NCBI GenBank assembly: GCA_030697085.1
Contig: JAUYQT010000453.1
Location: forward strand, 1 to 5,993
Reading direction: 5' to 3'
DNA from: Azonexus sp.
GTDB taxonomy: Bacteria > Pseudomonadota > Gammaproteobacteria > Burkholderiales > Rhodocyclaceae
Length of the DNA: 5,993 nt
The notes beneath the pieces are model-generated. The model searched no databases. It had not been told where the DNA came from and saw only the letters and a list, made by a program, of their open reading frames with translations. A program made the position numbers and the translations under genes. This document shows positions 1-5,893 of this stretch, piece by piece. Each line of letters begins with the position of its first letter. The stretch's first letter is position 1.

Positions 1-234
1 GTTGGCCGGATCGTCAATCGCCAGGTAATGCACGCGATGGCCCGAGAGGCGCAACTGCCGGGCGAAGTCGCGCATGGCGGCAAAGATGGCGATGATTTTC
101 TGGGCGTGGTGCAGGACGTAATCGGTTTCCTGCCGGACTTCCATCAGCACGTAAATCGTGGTGTCATCGGGTGCCGAGAACCAGCTGTGTTCAGGATTGA
201 GCTGGTCGCCGAGGATCAGGCGGAGTGTGGTCAT
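1..234 (-). CDS. Cryptochrome/photolyase-related protein (DPRP family), N-terminal part only
   Basis: Seen: reading the minus strand from an ATG at 234 gives 78 codons, open to the window edge, so the 3' end is missing. The product begins MTTLRLILGDQLNPEHSW and continues with IYVLMEVRQETDYVLHHAQK and a RLSGHRVHYL stretch. Known: the start (LRLILGDQLN, then a 'YVLMEVRQET' strand) is typical of the deoxyribodipyrimidine photolyase-related family, the iron-sulfur bacterial cryptochromes/photolyases (PhrB/CryB-like). These flavoproteins of about 500 residues repair (6-4) photoproducts or sense light; this part is the N-terminal alpha/beta antenna-binding domain. The FAD domain and the cluster cysteines lie outside the window. 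The start is supported by AGGGA about five bases upstream. It lies 190 bases downstream of the lipocalin on the same strand, so co-transcription is possible but not shown. Whether it repairs DNA or signals cannot be told here. Confidence 0.9.
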   Translation of the reverse strand, partial: MTTLRLILGDQLNPEHSWFSAPDDTTIYVLMEVRQETDYVLHHAQKIIAIFAAMRDFARQLRLSGHRVHYLAIDDPAN

Positions 235-244
235 GATTTTCCCT

Positions 245-256
245 GGCGATTTCGCC
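245..256 (-). repeat. Small inverted repeat just upstream of the photolyase ribosome binding site
   Basis: GGCG-ATTT-CGCC forms a short hairpin that ends immediately before the AGGGA ribosome binding sequence of the photolyase-related gene. It could modestly affect translation initiation. A stem of four to five base pairs is easily found by chance, so no function is claimed. Confidence 0.25.
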
Positions 257-310
257 GGCAGCGTTCGGAGCAATACTTGACTTCCGCCCAGACAGCAGCC
301 CATTTTTTGC

Positions 311-331
311 GCCAAAAATACGGTCGACCGT
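311..331 (-). terminator. Weak candidate terminator downstream of the lipocalin
   Basis: The 12-base perfect palindrome ACGGTCGACCGT (320-331) is followed on the minus strand by ATTTTTGGCG, that is, a short hairpin with a run of five T. It lies about 95 bases past the lipocalin stop and before the photolyase start, where a terminator or attenuator would fit. The stem is only four to five base pairs, so this is tentative. Confidence 0.3.
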
Positions 332-424
332 GGGGCCCGCCTTTGTTTCCATGGTCGCAGGAAGGGCAGATTTTGCTCGGCAAATCGGATTTTTTCGTGG
401 CGCGCATTCAGAAAGCTGGCTGGC

Positions 425-970
425 TCAGTTCGTGTCGGTCCGCTTTTGCTCGACCCAGATCAGCTTGTCGGTGGCAAAGCCCAGCGCCCGCGCCTGAGCG
501 ACCAGTTGCTCGCGGATATCGGCTGGCAGTATCTTGTCGCGGGCGAGAATCCACAAATAATCGCGATCCGGCCCGGCGACCAGCGACCAGCGATAGTTCT
601 GCTGATCGAGTGCAATCACGTGATAGCCGCCGTAGAACGGGCCGAAGAACGACACCTTGAGCGACGCGGTGTTACTGTCGCCGATGAACAAGGCGCGGCC
701 GATGGCCTCCTTCCACGCCTGCCGCTGCGTGTCGTATCCCCGGTTGATGACCTTGACGCTACCGTCGTTCTGCAGCTGGTAGGTGGCATTGACGTCGCTC
801 ATGCCGCGCTCGAATGAATGGTCGAGCCGGGCGCTTTCATACCACTGCCCGAGGTAGCGATTGAGATCGAATGACGTTACCGGACGCAGCCCTTCGGGCG
901 GTGCCGTCGAGCAAGCCGCCAGCGTCAGGGCAAAAAACAGGGCGAGGATGGCGACGCGGATGAGCGACAT
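425..970 (-). CDS. blc: Blc-like outer-membrane lipoprotein, lipocalin family
   Basis: Seen: 181 residues from the ATG at 970. The N-terminus MSLIRVAILALFFALTLAAC is a lipoprotein signal peptide with lipobox L-A-A-C, giving acylated Cys20. The next residue is Ser, not Asp, which favours outer-membrane sorting. The mature part starts with the lipocalin signature YLGQWYE (residues 39-45). It continues with NATYQLQNDGSVKVINRGY, the FFGPFYGGYHVIALD strands and YRWSLVAGPDRDYLWILAR, the usual order in bacterial Blc proteins of about 175 residues. Known: Blc binds fatty acids and lysophospholipids and is made under envelope stress. An in-frame ATG at 991 would add seven residues including an acidic one; I prefer 970 because it gives a normal signal peptide, though neither start has a good ribosome binding site. 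It reads toward the photolyase-related gene, a pairing common in light/oxidative-stress clusters. Confidence 0.88.
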   Translation of the reverse strand: MSLIRVAILALFFALTLAACSTAPPEGLRPVTSFDLNRYLGQWYESARLDHSFERGMSDVNATYQLQNDGSVKVINRGYDTQRQAWKEAIGRALFIGDSNTASLKVSFFGPFYGGYHVIALDQQNYRWSLVAGPDRDYLWILARDKILPADIREQLVAQARALGFATDKLIWVEQKRTDTN

Positions 971-1011
971 GGGCAGGCTTTCGGAAGACATTCAGAACGC
1001 TAGGGGGTTTG

Positions 1012-1024
1012 TTGTCCAGGACAA
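1012..1024. promoter_or_regulatory. 13-base palindrome at the lipocalin promoter (possible operator)
   Basis: TTGTCC-A-GGACAA is a perfect odd-centred palindrome. On the minus strand it begins two bases after a predicted -10 element, so it would cover the lipocalin transcription start, a typical repressor position. A related near-palindrome lies 74 bases further upstream. The binding protein is unknown. Confidence 0.4.
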
Positions 1025-1026
1025 AC

Positions 1027-1055
1027 ATAAGAGCATTGTCGCAATGATAAGGCAA
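1027..1055 (-). promoter_or_regulatory. Candidate sigma-70 promoter of the lipocalin gene
   Basis: On the minus strand TTGCCT (1055-1050) and TCTTAT (1032-1027) are separated by 17 bases. Each matches the consensus hexamer at four of six positions. The predicted start of transcription is near 1020, about 50 bases before the chosen start codon. This is a plausible but weak match. Confidence 0.3.
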
Positions 1056-1083
1056 TTTACCGATGATGCTGCCAGTCAATATT

Positions 1084-1100
1084 TTTCGTTCAGGACGAAA
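1084..1100. promoter_or_regulatory. 17-base near-palindrome upstream of the lipocalin, related to the one at 1012
   Basis: TTTCGTTC-A-GGACGAAA has arms matching at seven of eight positions. It shares the CAGGAC core and AAA edge with the palindrome at 1012-1024, and the two centres are 74 bases apart, close to seven helical turns. Two related dyads in one upstream region suggest paired operator sites. It could be coincidence in a 253-base gap. Confidence 0.3.
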
Positions 1101-1170
1101 TTGGTTTTCGCCAACTATTCACCACGAACCAAATCGCCTTGGCTGCCGGTGCGGACATGACAAATTAATC

Positions 1171-1184
1171 AGCATTCAAATGCT
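1171..1184 (-). terminator. Inverted repeat downstream of modG, weak terminator candidate
   Basis: AGCATT-CA-AATGCT is a perfect six-base inverted repeat about 40 bases past the modG stop, followed on the minus strand by GATTAATTTG. It has few G-C pairs and no clean T run, so it is only a possible modG transcript end. Confidence 0.2.
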
Positions 1185-1223
1185 ATTTCGATGCTTGAAT
1201 CAGGGTCGGTCGGCCGGCAATCG

Positions 1224-1652
1224 TCAGGCCGGTACGCCCAGAATTACCTGGCTGGCCTTGATCAGGGCGGATGCTGCGCTGCCTTCCTTCAGACCGAGTT
1301 CAAGCACCGCCTCATTGGTCACTACGGCATAGACGACCGTGCCGCCGGTCAGCGTAATCGCCACTTCCGAATTTACCGCACCCTTGGTGACCTGGCTCAC
1401 CGTGCCGGTCAACTGGTTGCGCGCCGAAAATTTCACATTCGCCGGCCCGGCGAGCAACATCACCCACGGTGCCTTGACGTAAGCAAGCGCTTCCTTGCCG
1501 ATAGCCAGACCGAGCGACTTGACGCTGGCCTCTGTCACGATGGCGACAATTTTGTCGCCGCCCGGCAGGCAGAGTTCGACTTCGGCGTTGACCGCGCCAT
1601 CGACCAAAGCGCTGATCTGGCCCTTGAATACATTGCGTGCGCTGACGTTCAT
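1224..1652 (-). CDS. modG: Molbindin, tandem Mop-domain molybdate-binding protein
   Basis: Seen: 142 residues made of two similar halves. The first (about 1-69) starts MNVSARNVFKGQI and ends VKAPWVMLLAG. The second (about 71-142) starts VKFSARNQLTGTV and ends IKASQVILGVPA. Each has the Mop pattern: S-A-R-N near the start, G-A-V-N-[AS]-E-V in the middle, [IV]-V-T-E/N and LGL before a KA..V strand. Known: a two-Mop protein of about 142 residues matches the di-domain molbindin ModG of Azotobacter, a cytoplasmic oligomer holding several molybdate or tungstate oxyanions at subunit interfaces. The start at 1652 is set by AAGGAG six to seven bases upstream; an ATG at 1688 lacks such support and adds a non-Mop tail. 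It is divergent from modE, with 202 bases between them. Role inferred: molybdate storage or buffering. No DNA-binding domain is present, which separates it from ModE. Confidence 0.92.
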   Translation of the reverse strand: MNVSARNVFKGQISALVDGAVNAEVELCLPGGDKIVAIVTEASVKSLGLAIGKEALAYVKAPWVMLLAGPANVKFSARNQLTGTVSQVTKGAVNSEVAITLTGGTVVYAVVTNEAVLELGLKEGSAASALIKASQVILGVPA

Positions 1653-1656
1653 GCTG

Positions 1657-1664
1657 TTCTCCTT
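1657..1664 (-). promoter_or_regulatory. Strong ribosome binding site that fixes the modG start
   Basis: The minus strand reads AAGGAG just before AACAGC and the ATG at 1652. This near-perfect Shine-Dalgarno sequence decides in favour of the 142-residue product over the longer one starting at 1688. Confidence 0.75.
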
Positions 1665-1692
1665 ACTGCGTTGAGGGTGCTGGCCCACTTTT

Positions 1693-1716
1693 CGCTGTAT
1701 ACAAATATAACTAACG
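1693..1716 (-). promoter_or_regulatory. Candidate ModE site upstream of modG
   Basis: On the minus strand the outer eight bases are CGTTAGTT and ATACAGCG around an AT-rich centre containing TTATAT. Against the E. coli modA operator as I remember it (CGTTATAT, eight bases, ACATAACG) the left arm matches six of eight and the right arm five of eight. An overlapping GTTATATT also matches one half-site exactly. The location 40-65 bases before modG suits a promoter-proximal regulator site. Weak on its own. Confidence 0.35.
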
Positions 1717-1751
1717 CTAGTTTGTCGGGTTGATCACACTCTATTCCAAGC

Positions 1752-1775
1752 CGTCTCGTCAATTCAAACATAACG
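1752..1775 (+). promoter_or_regulatory. Candidate ModE half-site in the modG-modE spacer
   Basis: ACATAACG at 1768-1775 matches the right arm of the remembered E. coli modA operator at all eight positions. The expected left arm, CGTCTCGT at 1752-1759, matches only four of eight. It is best read as a half-site that could help cooperative ModE binding between the two divergent promoters, or as chance. Confidence 0.25.
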
Positions 1776-1794
1776 CAGAACTATTTTACGGCTA

Positions 1795-1822
1795 TTTATA
1801 GCAGTCAAACCTGGGTTATAGT
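1795..1822 (+). promoter_or_regulatory. Candidate modE operon promoter
   Basis: TATAGT at 1817-1822 is a five-of-six match to the -10 consensus. The -35 region (about 1795-1800, TTTATA at a 16-base spacing) is poor, which suggests a weak or activator-assisted promoter. Transcription would start near 1829, inside the ModE-like box at 1826-1849. Confidence 0.4.
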
Positions 1823-1825
1823 AAG

Positions 1826-1849
1826 CGCTATATACGTCACAACATTACG
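1826..1849 (+). promoter_or_regulatory. ModE operator in front of modE
   Basis: The 24-base site has arms CGCTATAT and ACATTACG around an eight-base centre. The arms each match seven of eight positions of the E. coli modA operator as I remember it (CGTTATAT and ACATAACG), with identical spacing. It ends five bases before the modE start codon and overlaps the predicted transcription start. ModE with bound molybdate would block both promoter and start region, giving autoregulated repression of the whole modEABC operon. The regulator identity is supported by the first gene of the operon being modE. Confidence 0.65.
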
Positions 1850-1854
1850 AAATA

Positions 1855-2673
1855 ATGACCACGACTCTGCACCGCCTGCGCGGCAAACTTGAAGTCGATA
1901 CCGAGTTCGGTACCTTTCTCGGCGACACCCGCATCCGCCTGCTCGAGGCCATCGACCAGCATGGCTCCATTTCCCAGGCAGCAAAAGCCGTGCCGATTTC
2001 CTACAAGGCTGCTTGGGATGCGGTCGATGCCATGAACAACCTGGCCGACCAGCCGCTGGTGGTCCGCTCGACCGGTGGCAAGAACGGCGGCGGCACGCTG
2101 CTCACCGCACACGGCCGCAAGACCATCGCGCTCTATCGGGCGCTGGAAGCCGAATACCAGTCGGCGCTGGACCGCCTGTCAGCCAGCATGAACGACGGCG
2201 AAGCCAGCGATTTCAAACAATTCAGCAAACTACTCAAGCGCATGTCGATGAAAACCAGCGCCCGCAACCAGTTTGCCGGCCATATCGTCGGTTTACGCGA
2301 GGGGCACGTTGATTTTGAAGTTCGCCTCAAACTCGATGACGAGAACGAAATCGTCGCCGTCATCACCGGCGATTCAGCCGAAAACCTCGGCCTCAGCATC
2401 GGCATGGAGATCAATGCGCTGGTCAAATCATCGTCGGTGTTGCTGCTCAACGACCCGAACATCAAGACCAGCGCCCGCAACCACCTGTGGGGCGAAATTA
2501 CCCGCATTCACGACGGCCCGGTCAATGCCGAAATAACGCTCGCCATGAAGAGTGGCAAATCCGTCTGCGCCGTCGTCACCCACGGCAGCGTCGAGCGCCT
2601 CGGCCTCGTCGTTGGCGAACAGGCTTGCGCCGTGTTCAAGGCCTCGTCCGTCATTCTTTGCAAATACGCCTGA
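1855..2673 (+). CDS. modE: Molybdate-responsive transcriptional regulator ModE
   Basis: Seen: 272 residues. Residues about 20-110 form the ModE-type winged helix-turn-helix: LLEAIDQHGSISQAAKAVPI (29-48), then SYKAAWDAVDAMNN, VVRSTGGKNGGGTLLTAHG and a following helix. Two Mop domains follow, at about 132-198 (MKTSARNQFAGHI to SSVLLLND) and 203-272 (IKTSARNHLWGEI to ASSVILCKYA). Known: E. coli ModE, of similar length and layout, dimerises through its N-terminal domain, binds molybdate in the Mop domains and then represses modABC and activates molybdoenzyme genes. Being first in the operon, with a ModE-like operator at its own promoter, suggests autoregulation, unlike E. coli where modE is separate and divergent. 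There is no clear Shine-Dalgarno sequence before the ATG at 1855, so translation may be weak or governed by the operator overlap. No earlier in-frame ATG exists. modA follows after 22 bases. Confidence 0.95.
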   Translation: MTTTLHRLRGKLEVDTEFGTFLGDTRIRLLEAIDQHGSISQAAKAVPISYKAAWDAVDAMNNLADQPLVVRSTGGKNGGGTLLTAHGRKTIALYRALEAEYQSALDRLSASMNDGEASDFKQFSKLLKRMSMKTSARNQFAGHIVGLREGHVDFEVRLKLDDENEIVAVITGDSAENLGLSIGMEINALVKSSSVLLLNDPNIKTSARNHLWGEITRIHDGPVNAEITLAMKSGKSVCAVVTHGSVERLGLVVGEQACAVFKASSVILCKYA

Positions 2674-2695
2674 TTCAAACCATAAAGAAAAAACC

Positions 2696-3463
2696 ATGAA
2701 ATTATTCAAATCTCTGCTGATTGCCTGCGCAATATTCGGGACTGGCGTCGCCCAAGCAGGAAAAGCCACCGTCGCCGCCGCTGCCGACCTGAAATTCGCG
2801 ATGGACGAAATCGTCGCTCACTTCAAGACAGAAAACCCCAAGGACACCATTGAAGTTGTTTATGGTTCCTCCGGCAAGTTCCATACGCAAATTCAGCAGG
2901 GTGCACCCTACGACCTGTTTTTCTCAGCCGACATCAGCTTCGCCCAGGAACTGGTCAAGGCCGGACATGCCGCCTCCGAGGCCGTGCCCTACGCGTTGGG
3001 GCGCATCGTGCTGTGGAGTTCAAACAGGGACGCCAGCAAGATGACGCTGGACAGCCTGACAGACCCAAGTATTGCCCGCATCGCCATCGCCAATCCGAAG
3101 CACGCCCCTTACGGCAAGCGCGCCGAGGAAGCCTTACGCGCCACCAAGATATGGGACAAGCTCGAGGGCAAGCTGATTTACGGAGAAAACATCGCCCATA
3201 CGGCGCAATTTATTCAGACTGGTAACGCTCAGGTCGGCATCATCGCGCTGGCCCTGGCCCTCAATCAGACACTCGCAGACAAGGGCGGTTACTACCTGAT
3301 CCCGGAAAACCTGCACGCACCTCTGGAACAAGGCTTCATCATCACCAAACGCGCTGCCGGCAATGCCACCGCCCAACGCTTCGCCGACTACATGAACAGC
3401 AAGGCCGCTCGCACAACAATGACCAGGTACGGCTTCTTGCTGCCCGGCGATCGCAATAAGTAA
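2696..3463 (+). CDS. modA: Molybdate ABC transporter periplasmic binding protein ModA
   Basis: Seen: 255 residues with a Sec signal peptide: MKLFK, a hydrophobic core, and cleavage predicted after A-Q-A at residue 21. The mature protein has type-II oxyanion-binding motifs: VAAAADLKFAMDEI (26-39), VVYGSSGKFHTQI with a Ser-Ser-Gly loop at 58-60, APYDLFFSAD (70-79), LGRIVLW, IANPKHAPYGKRAEEAL (131-147) and GENIAHTAQF..GNAQVGIIAL (163-185). Known: ModA (about 257 residues in E. coli) binds molybdate or tungstate and delivers it to ModBC. The 'GENIA.T.QF..TGNA' and 'ANPK.APYG' blocks resemble the Azotobacter-type ModA more than the enterobacterial one. The first binding loop has Asp31 in the ADL triplet, where E. 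coli has Ser. The start is set by the signal peptide; the ribosome binding site is a weak AAAGAAA. It lies 22 bases after modE and 15 before modB. Confidence 0.95.
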   Translation: MKLFKSLLIACAIFGTGVAQAGKATVAAAADLKFAMDEIVAHFKTENPKDTIEVVYGSSGKFHTQIQQGAPYDLFFSADISFAQELVKAGHAASEAVPYALGRIVLWSSNRDASKMTLDSLTDPSIARIAIANPKHAPYGKRAEEALRATKIWDKLEGKLIYGENIAHTAQFIQTGNAQVGIIALALALNQTLADKGGYYLIPENLHAPLEQGFIITKRAAGNATAQRFADYMNSKAARTTMTRYGFLLPGDRNK

Positions 3464-3478
3464 CGCTGGAGTTCGACC

Positions 3479-4159
3479 ATGTTCCTCACCGATGATGACC
3501 TGCAAGCTATCTGGCTGACCATCCGCCTGGCCGGGATCACCACGCTGATCCTGCTGCTGATCGGCACCCCGATCGCCTGGTGGCTGGCCCGTAGCCGCTC
3601 GTGGTGGAAAGGGCCAATCGGCGCCGTTGTCGCCCTGCCGCTGGTGTTGCCGCCCTCGGTGCTCGGCTTCTACCTGCTGCTGGCGATGGGGCCGAACGGT
3701 CCGGTCGGCCAGCTGACCACCTCGCTCGGCCTCGGCACCTTGCCCTTCACGTTCTGGGGCCTGGTTGTCGCCTCGGTGTTTTATTCGCTGCCCTTCATGG
3801 TGCAACCGCTGCAAAACGCTTTTGAAAGCATCGGCGAGCGGCCGCTGGAAGTCGCCGCGACCTTGCGCGCTTCGCCGCTCGACACCTTTTTTTCAGTGGT
3901 ACTGCCGCTGGCCAAGCCGGGTTTCATCACCGCCGGCATCCTGACTTTTGCCCACACGGTCGGCGAATTCGGCGTCGTGCTGATGATCGGCGGCAACATT
4001 CCCGGTGTCACCCGTGTTGCCTCGGTGCAGATCTACGACCACGTCGAGGCCATGGAATACGCCGATGCTCACCGCCTGGCCGCCGTCATGCTGATCTTCT
4101 CCTTTCTGGTGCTGCTGGCGATGTATACCAAGCGTCCCAAACCGAGCAGGGGAGACTGA
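3479..4159 (+). CDS. modB: Molybdate ABC transporter permease ModB
   Basis: Seen: 226 residues, the usual ModB length, with about five hydrophobic segments (around 10-36, 46-70, 91-110, 148-170 and 200-216). [16 protein letters not shown] (52-67) is a hallmark of ModB/CysT-type permeases. The cytoplasmic coupling loop that contacts the ATPase is [20 protein letters not shown] (124-143) followed by LAKPG. Downstream, [20 protein letters not shown] (157-176) is strongly ModB-like. In most relatives the EAA loop reads E-A-A-x-x-x-G; here Arg130 holds the Gly position. Known: a ModB dimer forms the inner-membrane channel for molybdate, powered by ModC and fed by ModA. TGGAG lies about seven bases before the ATG at 3479. 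modB ends one base before modC starts, so translational coupling is likely. Confidence 0.95.
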   Translation: MFLTDDDLQAIWLTIRLAGITTLILLLIGTPIAWWLARSRSWWKGPIGAVVALPLVLPPSVLGFYLLLAMGPNGPVGQLTTSLGLGTLPFTFWGLVVASVFYSLPFMVQPLQNAFESIGERPLEVAATLRASPLDTFFSVVLPLAKPGFITAGILTFAHTVGEFGVVLMIGGNIPGVTRVASVQIYDHVEAMEYADAHRLAAVMLIFSFLVLLAMYTKRPKPSRGD

Positions 4160-4160
4160 G

Positions 4161-5255
<1,095 letters not shown>

Positions 5256-5304
5256 TGAACCGCTTCGGCCACCTGTCCTTGCCAGTCAAGCGTGCTGCTG
5301 CAAT

Positions 5305-5335
5305 GGTCGGGATGGCGATCGGTATAATCCCGGCC
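5305..5335 (+). other. Nine-base-pair inverted repeat between modC and the next gene
   Basis: GGTCGGGAT (5305-5313) pairs with ATCCCGGCC (5327-5335), with one G-T wobble and a 13-base loop. It is followed by TTATCC rather than a T run, so it is not a clean intrinsic terminator, but it is the only strong hairpin after modC. The right arm and loop contain the TATAAT of the downstream promoter, so the structure may end the mod transcript, act as an operator, or both. Confidence 0.45.
5323..5328 (+). promoter_or_regulatory. Perfect -10 element upstream of the VF530-family gene
   Basis: TATAAT is a six-of-six match to the sigma-70 -10 box, 28 bases before the start codon. No good -35 hexamer is seen at 16-18 bases upstream (TGCAAT at 5299-5304 is the nearest, with 18 bases spacing). 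It implies that the downstream gene has its own promoter and is not simply part of the mod operon. Confidence 0.55.
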
Positions 5336-5356
5336 TTATCCTGACTGAGCACTAGC

Positions 5357-5830
5357 ATGAATGACGAGATCAATTACCAGAACAACCCGCTGCACGGGCT
5401 CAGTTTAAAAAAACTGCTAATGGAAATCGTCGATCACTACGGCTTTGAGCTTCTGTTTGCCTATCTGAACATCAATTGTTTCAACAACAACCCGAGCATC
5501 GATTCCGCCGTCAAATTCCTTAAAAAGACGGATTGGGCGCGCGAGAAGGTCGAAGCCTTCTACCTGTATCAGTTCAAAGGCCTGCCCCGCGCTTCTGACG
5601 AGCAGTTTGAGCTCCCGCCTCGGGATCGCATCGTGCCGCCGAGCCAAACACCGGGGGCGCCGGCCGAATTGAGTCTGGAAGATGCCGAGCGATTGAGAGA
5701 AAAGCGCACCCGGAAAGCCGCCCTGCACGACCAGGAAAAAAGCCATCGCGCCGCACCGGTCAAGAGAACGTCAAACCATTTGAACAATTCGGCCAGCGAT
5801 TCAGATCCATGGGCCAAGTGGAAAAAATGA
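5357..5830 (+). CDS. VF530/DUF2132 family protein with a charged C-terminal extension
   Basis: Seen: 157 residues. Residues about 9-73 ([20 protein letters not shown], then [20 protein letters not shown] and [12 protein letters not shown]) match the VF530/DUF2132 family, named after a Vibrio fischeri protein of solved structure. Many members are little more than this domain of about 70 residues. The family is proposed to bind nucleic acid, but the function is not established. After it comes a low-complexity tail (about 74-157), rich in Pro, Ala, Glu, Arg and Lys, with a helical acidic/basic segment ([18 protein letters not shown]) and an aromatic-basic end DPWAKWKK. The tail looks disordered. 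No signal peptide or membrane segment is present, so it is probably cytoplasmic. The ribosome binding site is weak. It has its own TATAAT and is probably not functionally tied to molybdate uptake. Confidence 0.85.
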   Translation: MNDEINYQNNPLHGLSLKKLLMEIVDHYGFELLFAYLNINCFNNNPSIDSAVKFLKKTDWAREKVEAFYLYQFKGLPRASDEQFELPPRDRIVPPSQTPGAPAELSLEDAERLREKRTRKAALHDQEKSHRAAPVKRTSNHLNNSASDSDPWAKWKK

Positions 5831-5893
5831 ATCTGGAAGCCTCGGTTGAAGCCCTTTGTTTTTCCGGGACGTCCGGCTTAACCCATCTTTAAC

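Noticed and set aside
369..396. GATTTTGCTCGGCAAATC followed by six T as a plus-strand terminator
   Set aside because: No plus-strand gene lies upstream to be terminated, and the stem has a bulge.
28..660. 210-residue plus-strand reading frame across the photolyase and lipocalin region
   Set aside because: It runs antisense to two well-recognised minus-strand genes, has an Arg/Pro/Ser-rich low-quality translation, no known domain and no ribosome binding site. It is a shadow of high-GC coding DNA.
1191..1733. 180-residue plus-strand reading frame opposite modG
   Set aside because: Antisense to modG, whose two Mop domains and strong ribosome binding site are clear. The translation resembles no family.
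2552..2695. Upstream extension of modA to an ATG at 2552
   Set aside because: It would overlap the end of modE by over 120 bases and bury the signal peptide; the start at 2696 gives a normal Sec leader.
3134..3814. 226-residue minus-strand reading frame over modA and modB
   Set aside because: Rich in Gln, Gly and Arg, spans the modA-modB junction in antisense and has no domain; a composition artefact.
5864..5876. Hairpin CCGGGACGTCCGG as a terminator of the VF530-family gene
   Set aside because: The T run lies before the hairpin, not after it, and the stem is only about four pairs. It was also considered as a terminator-type target for a class C intron, but without a T tract it is not convincing.
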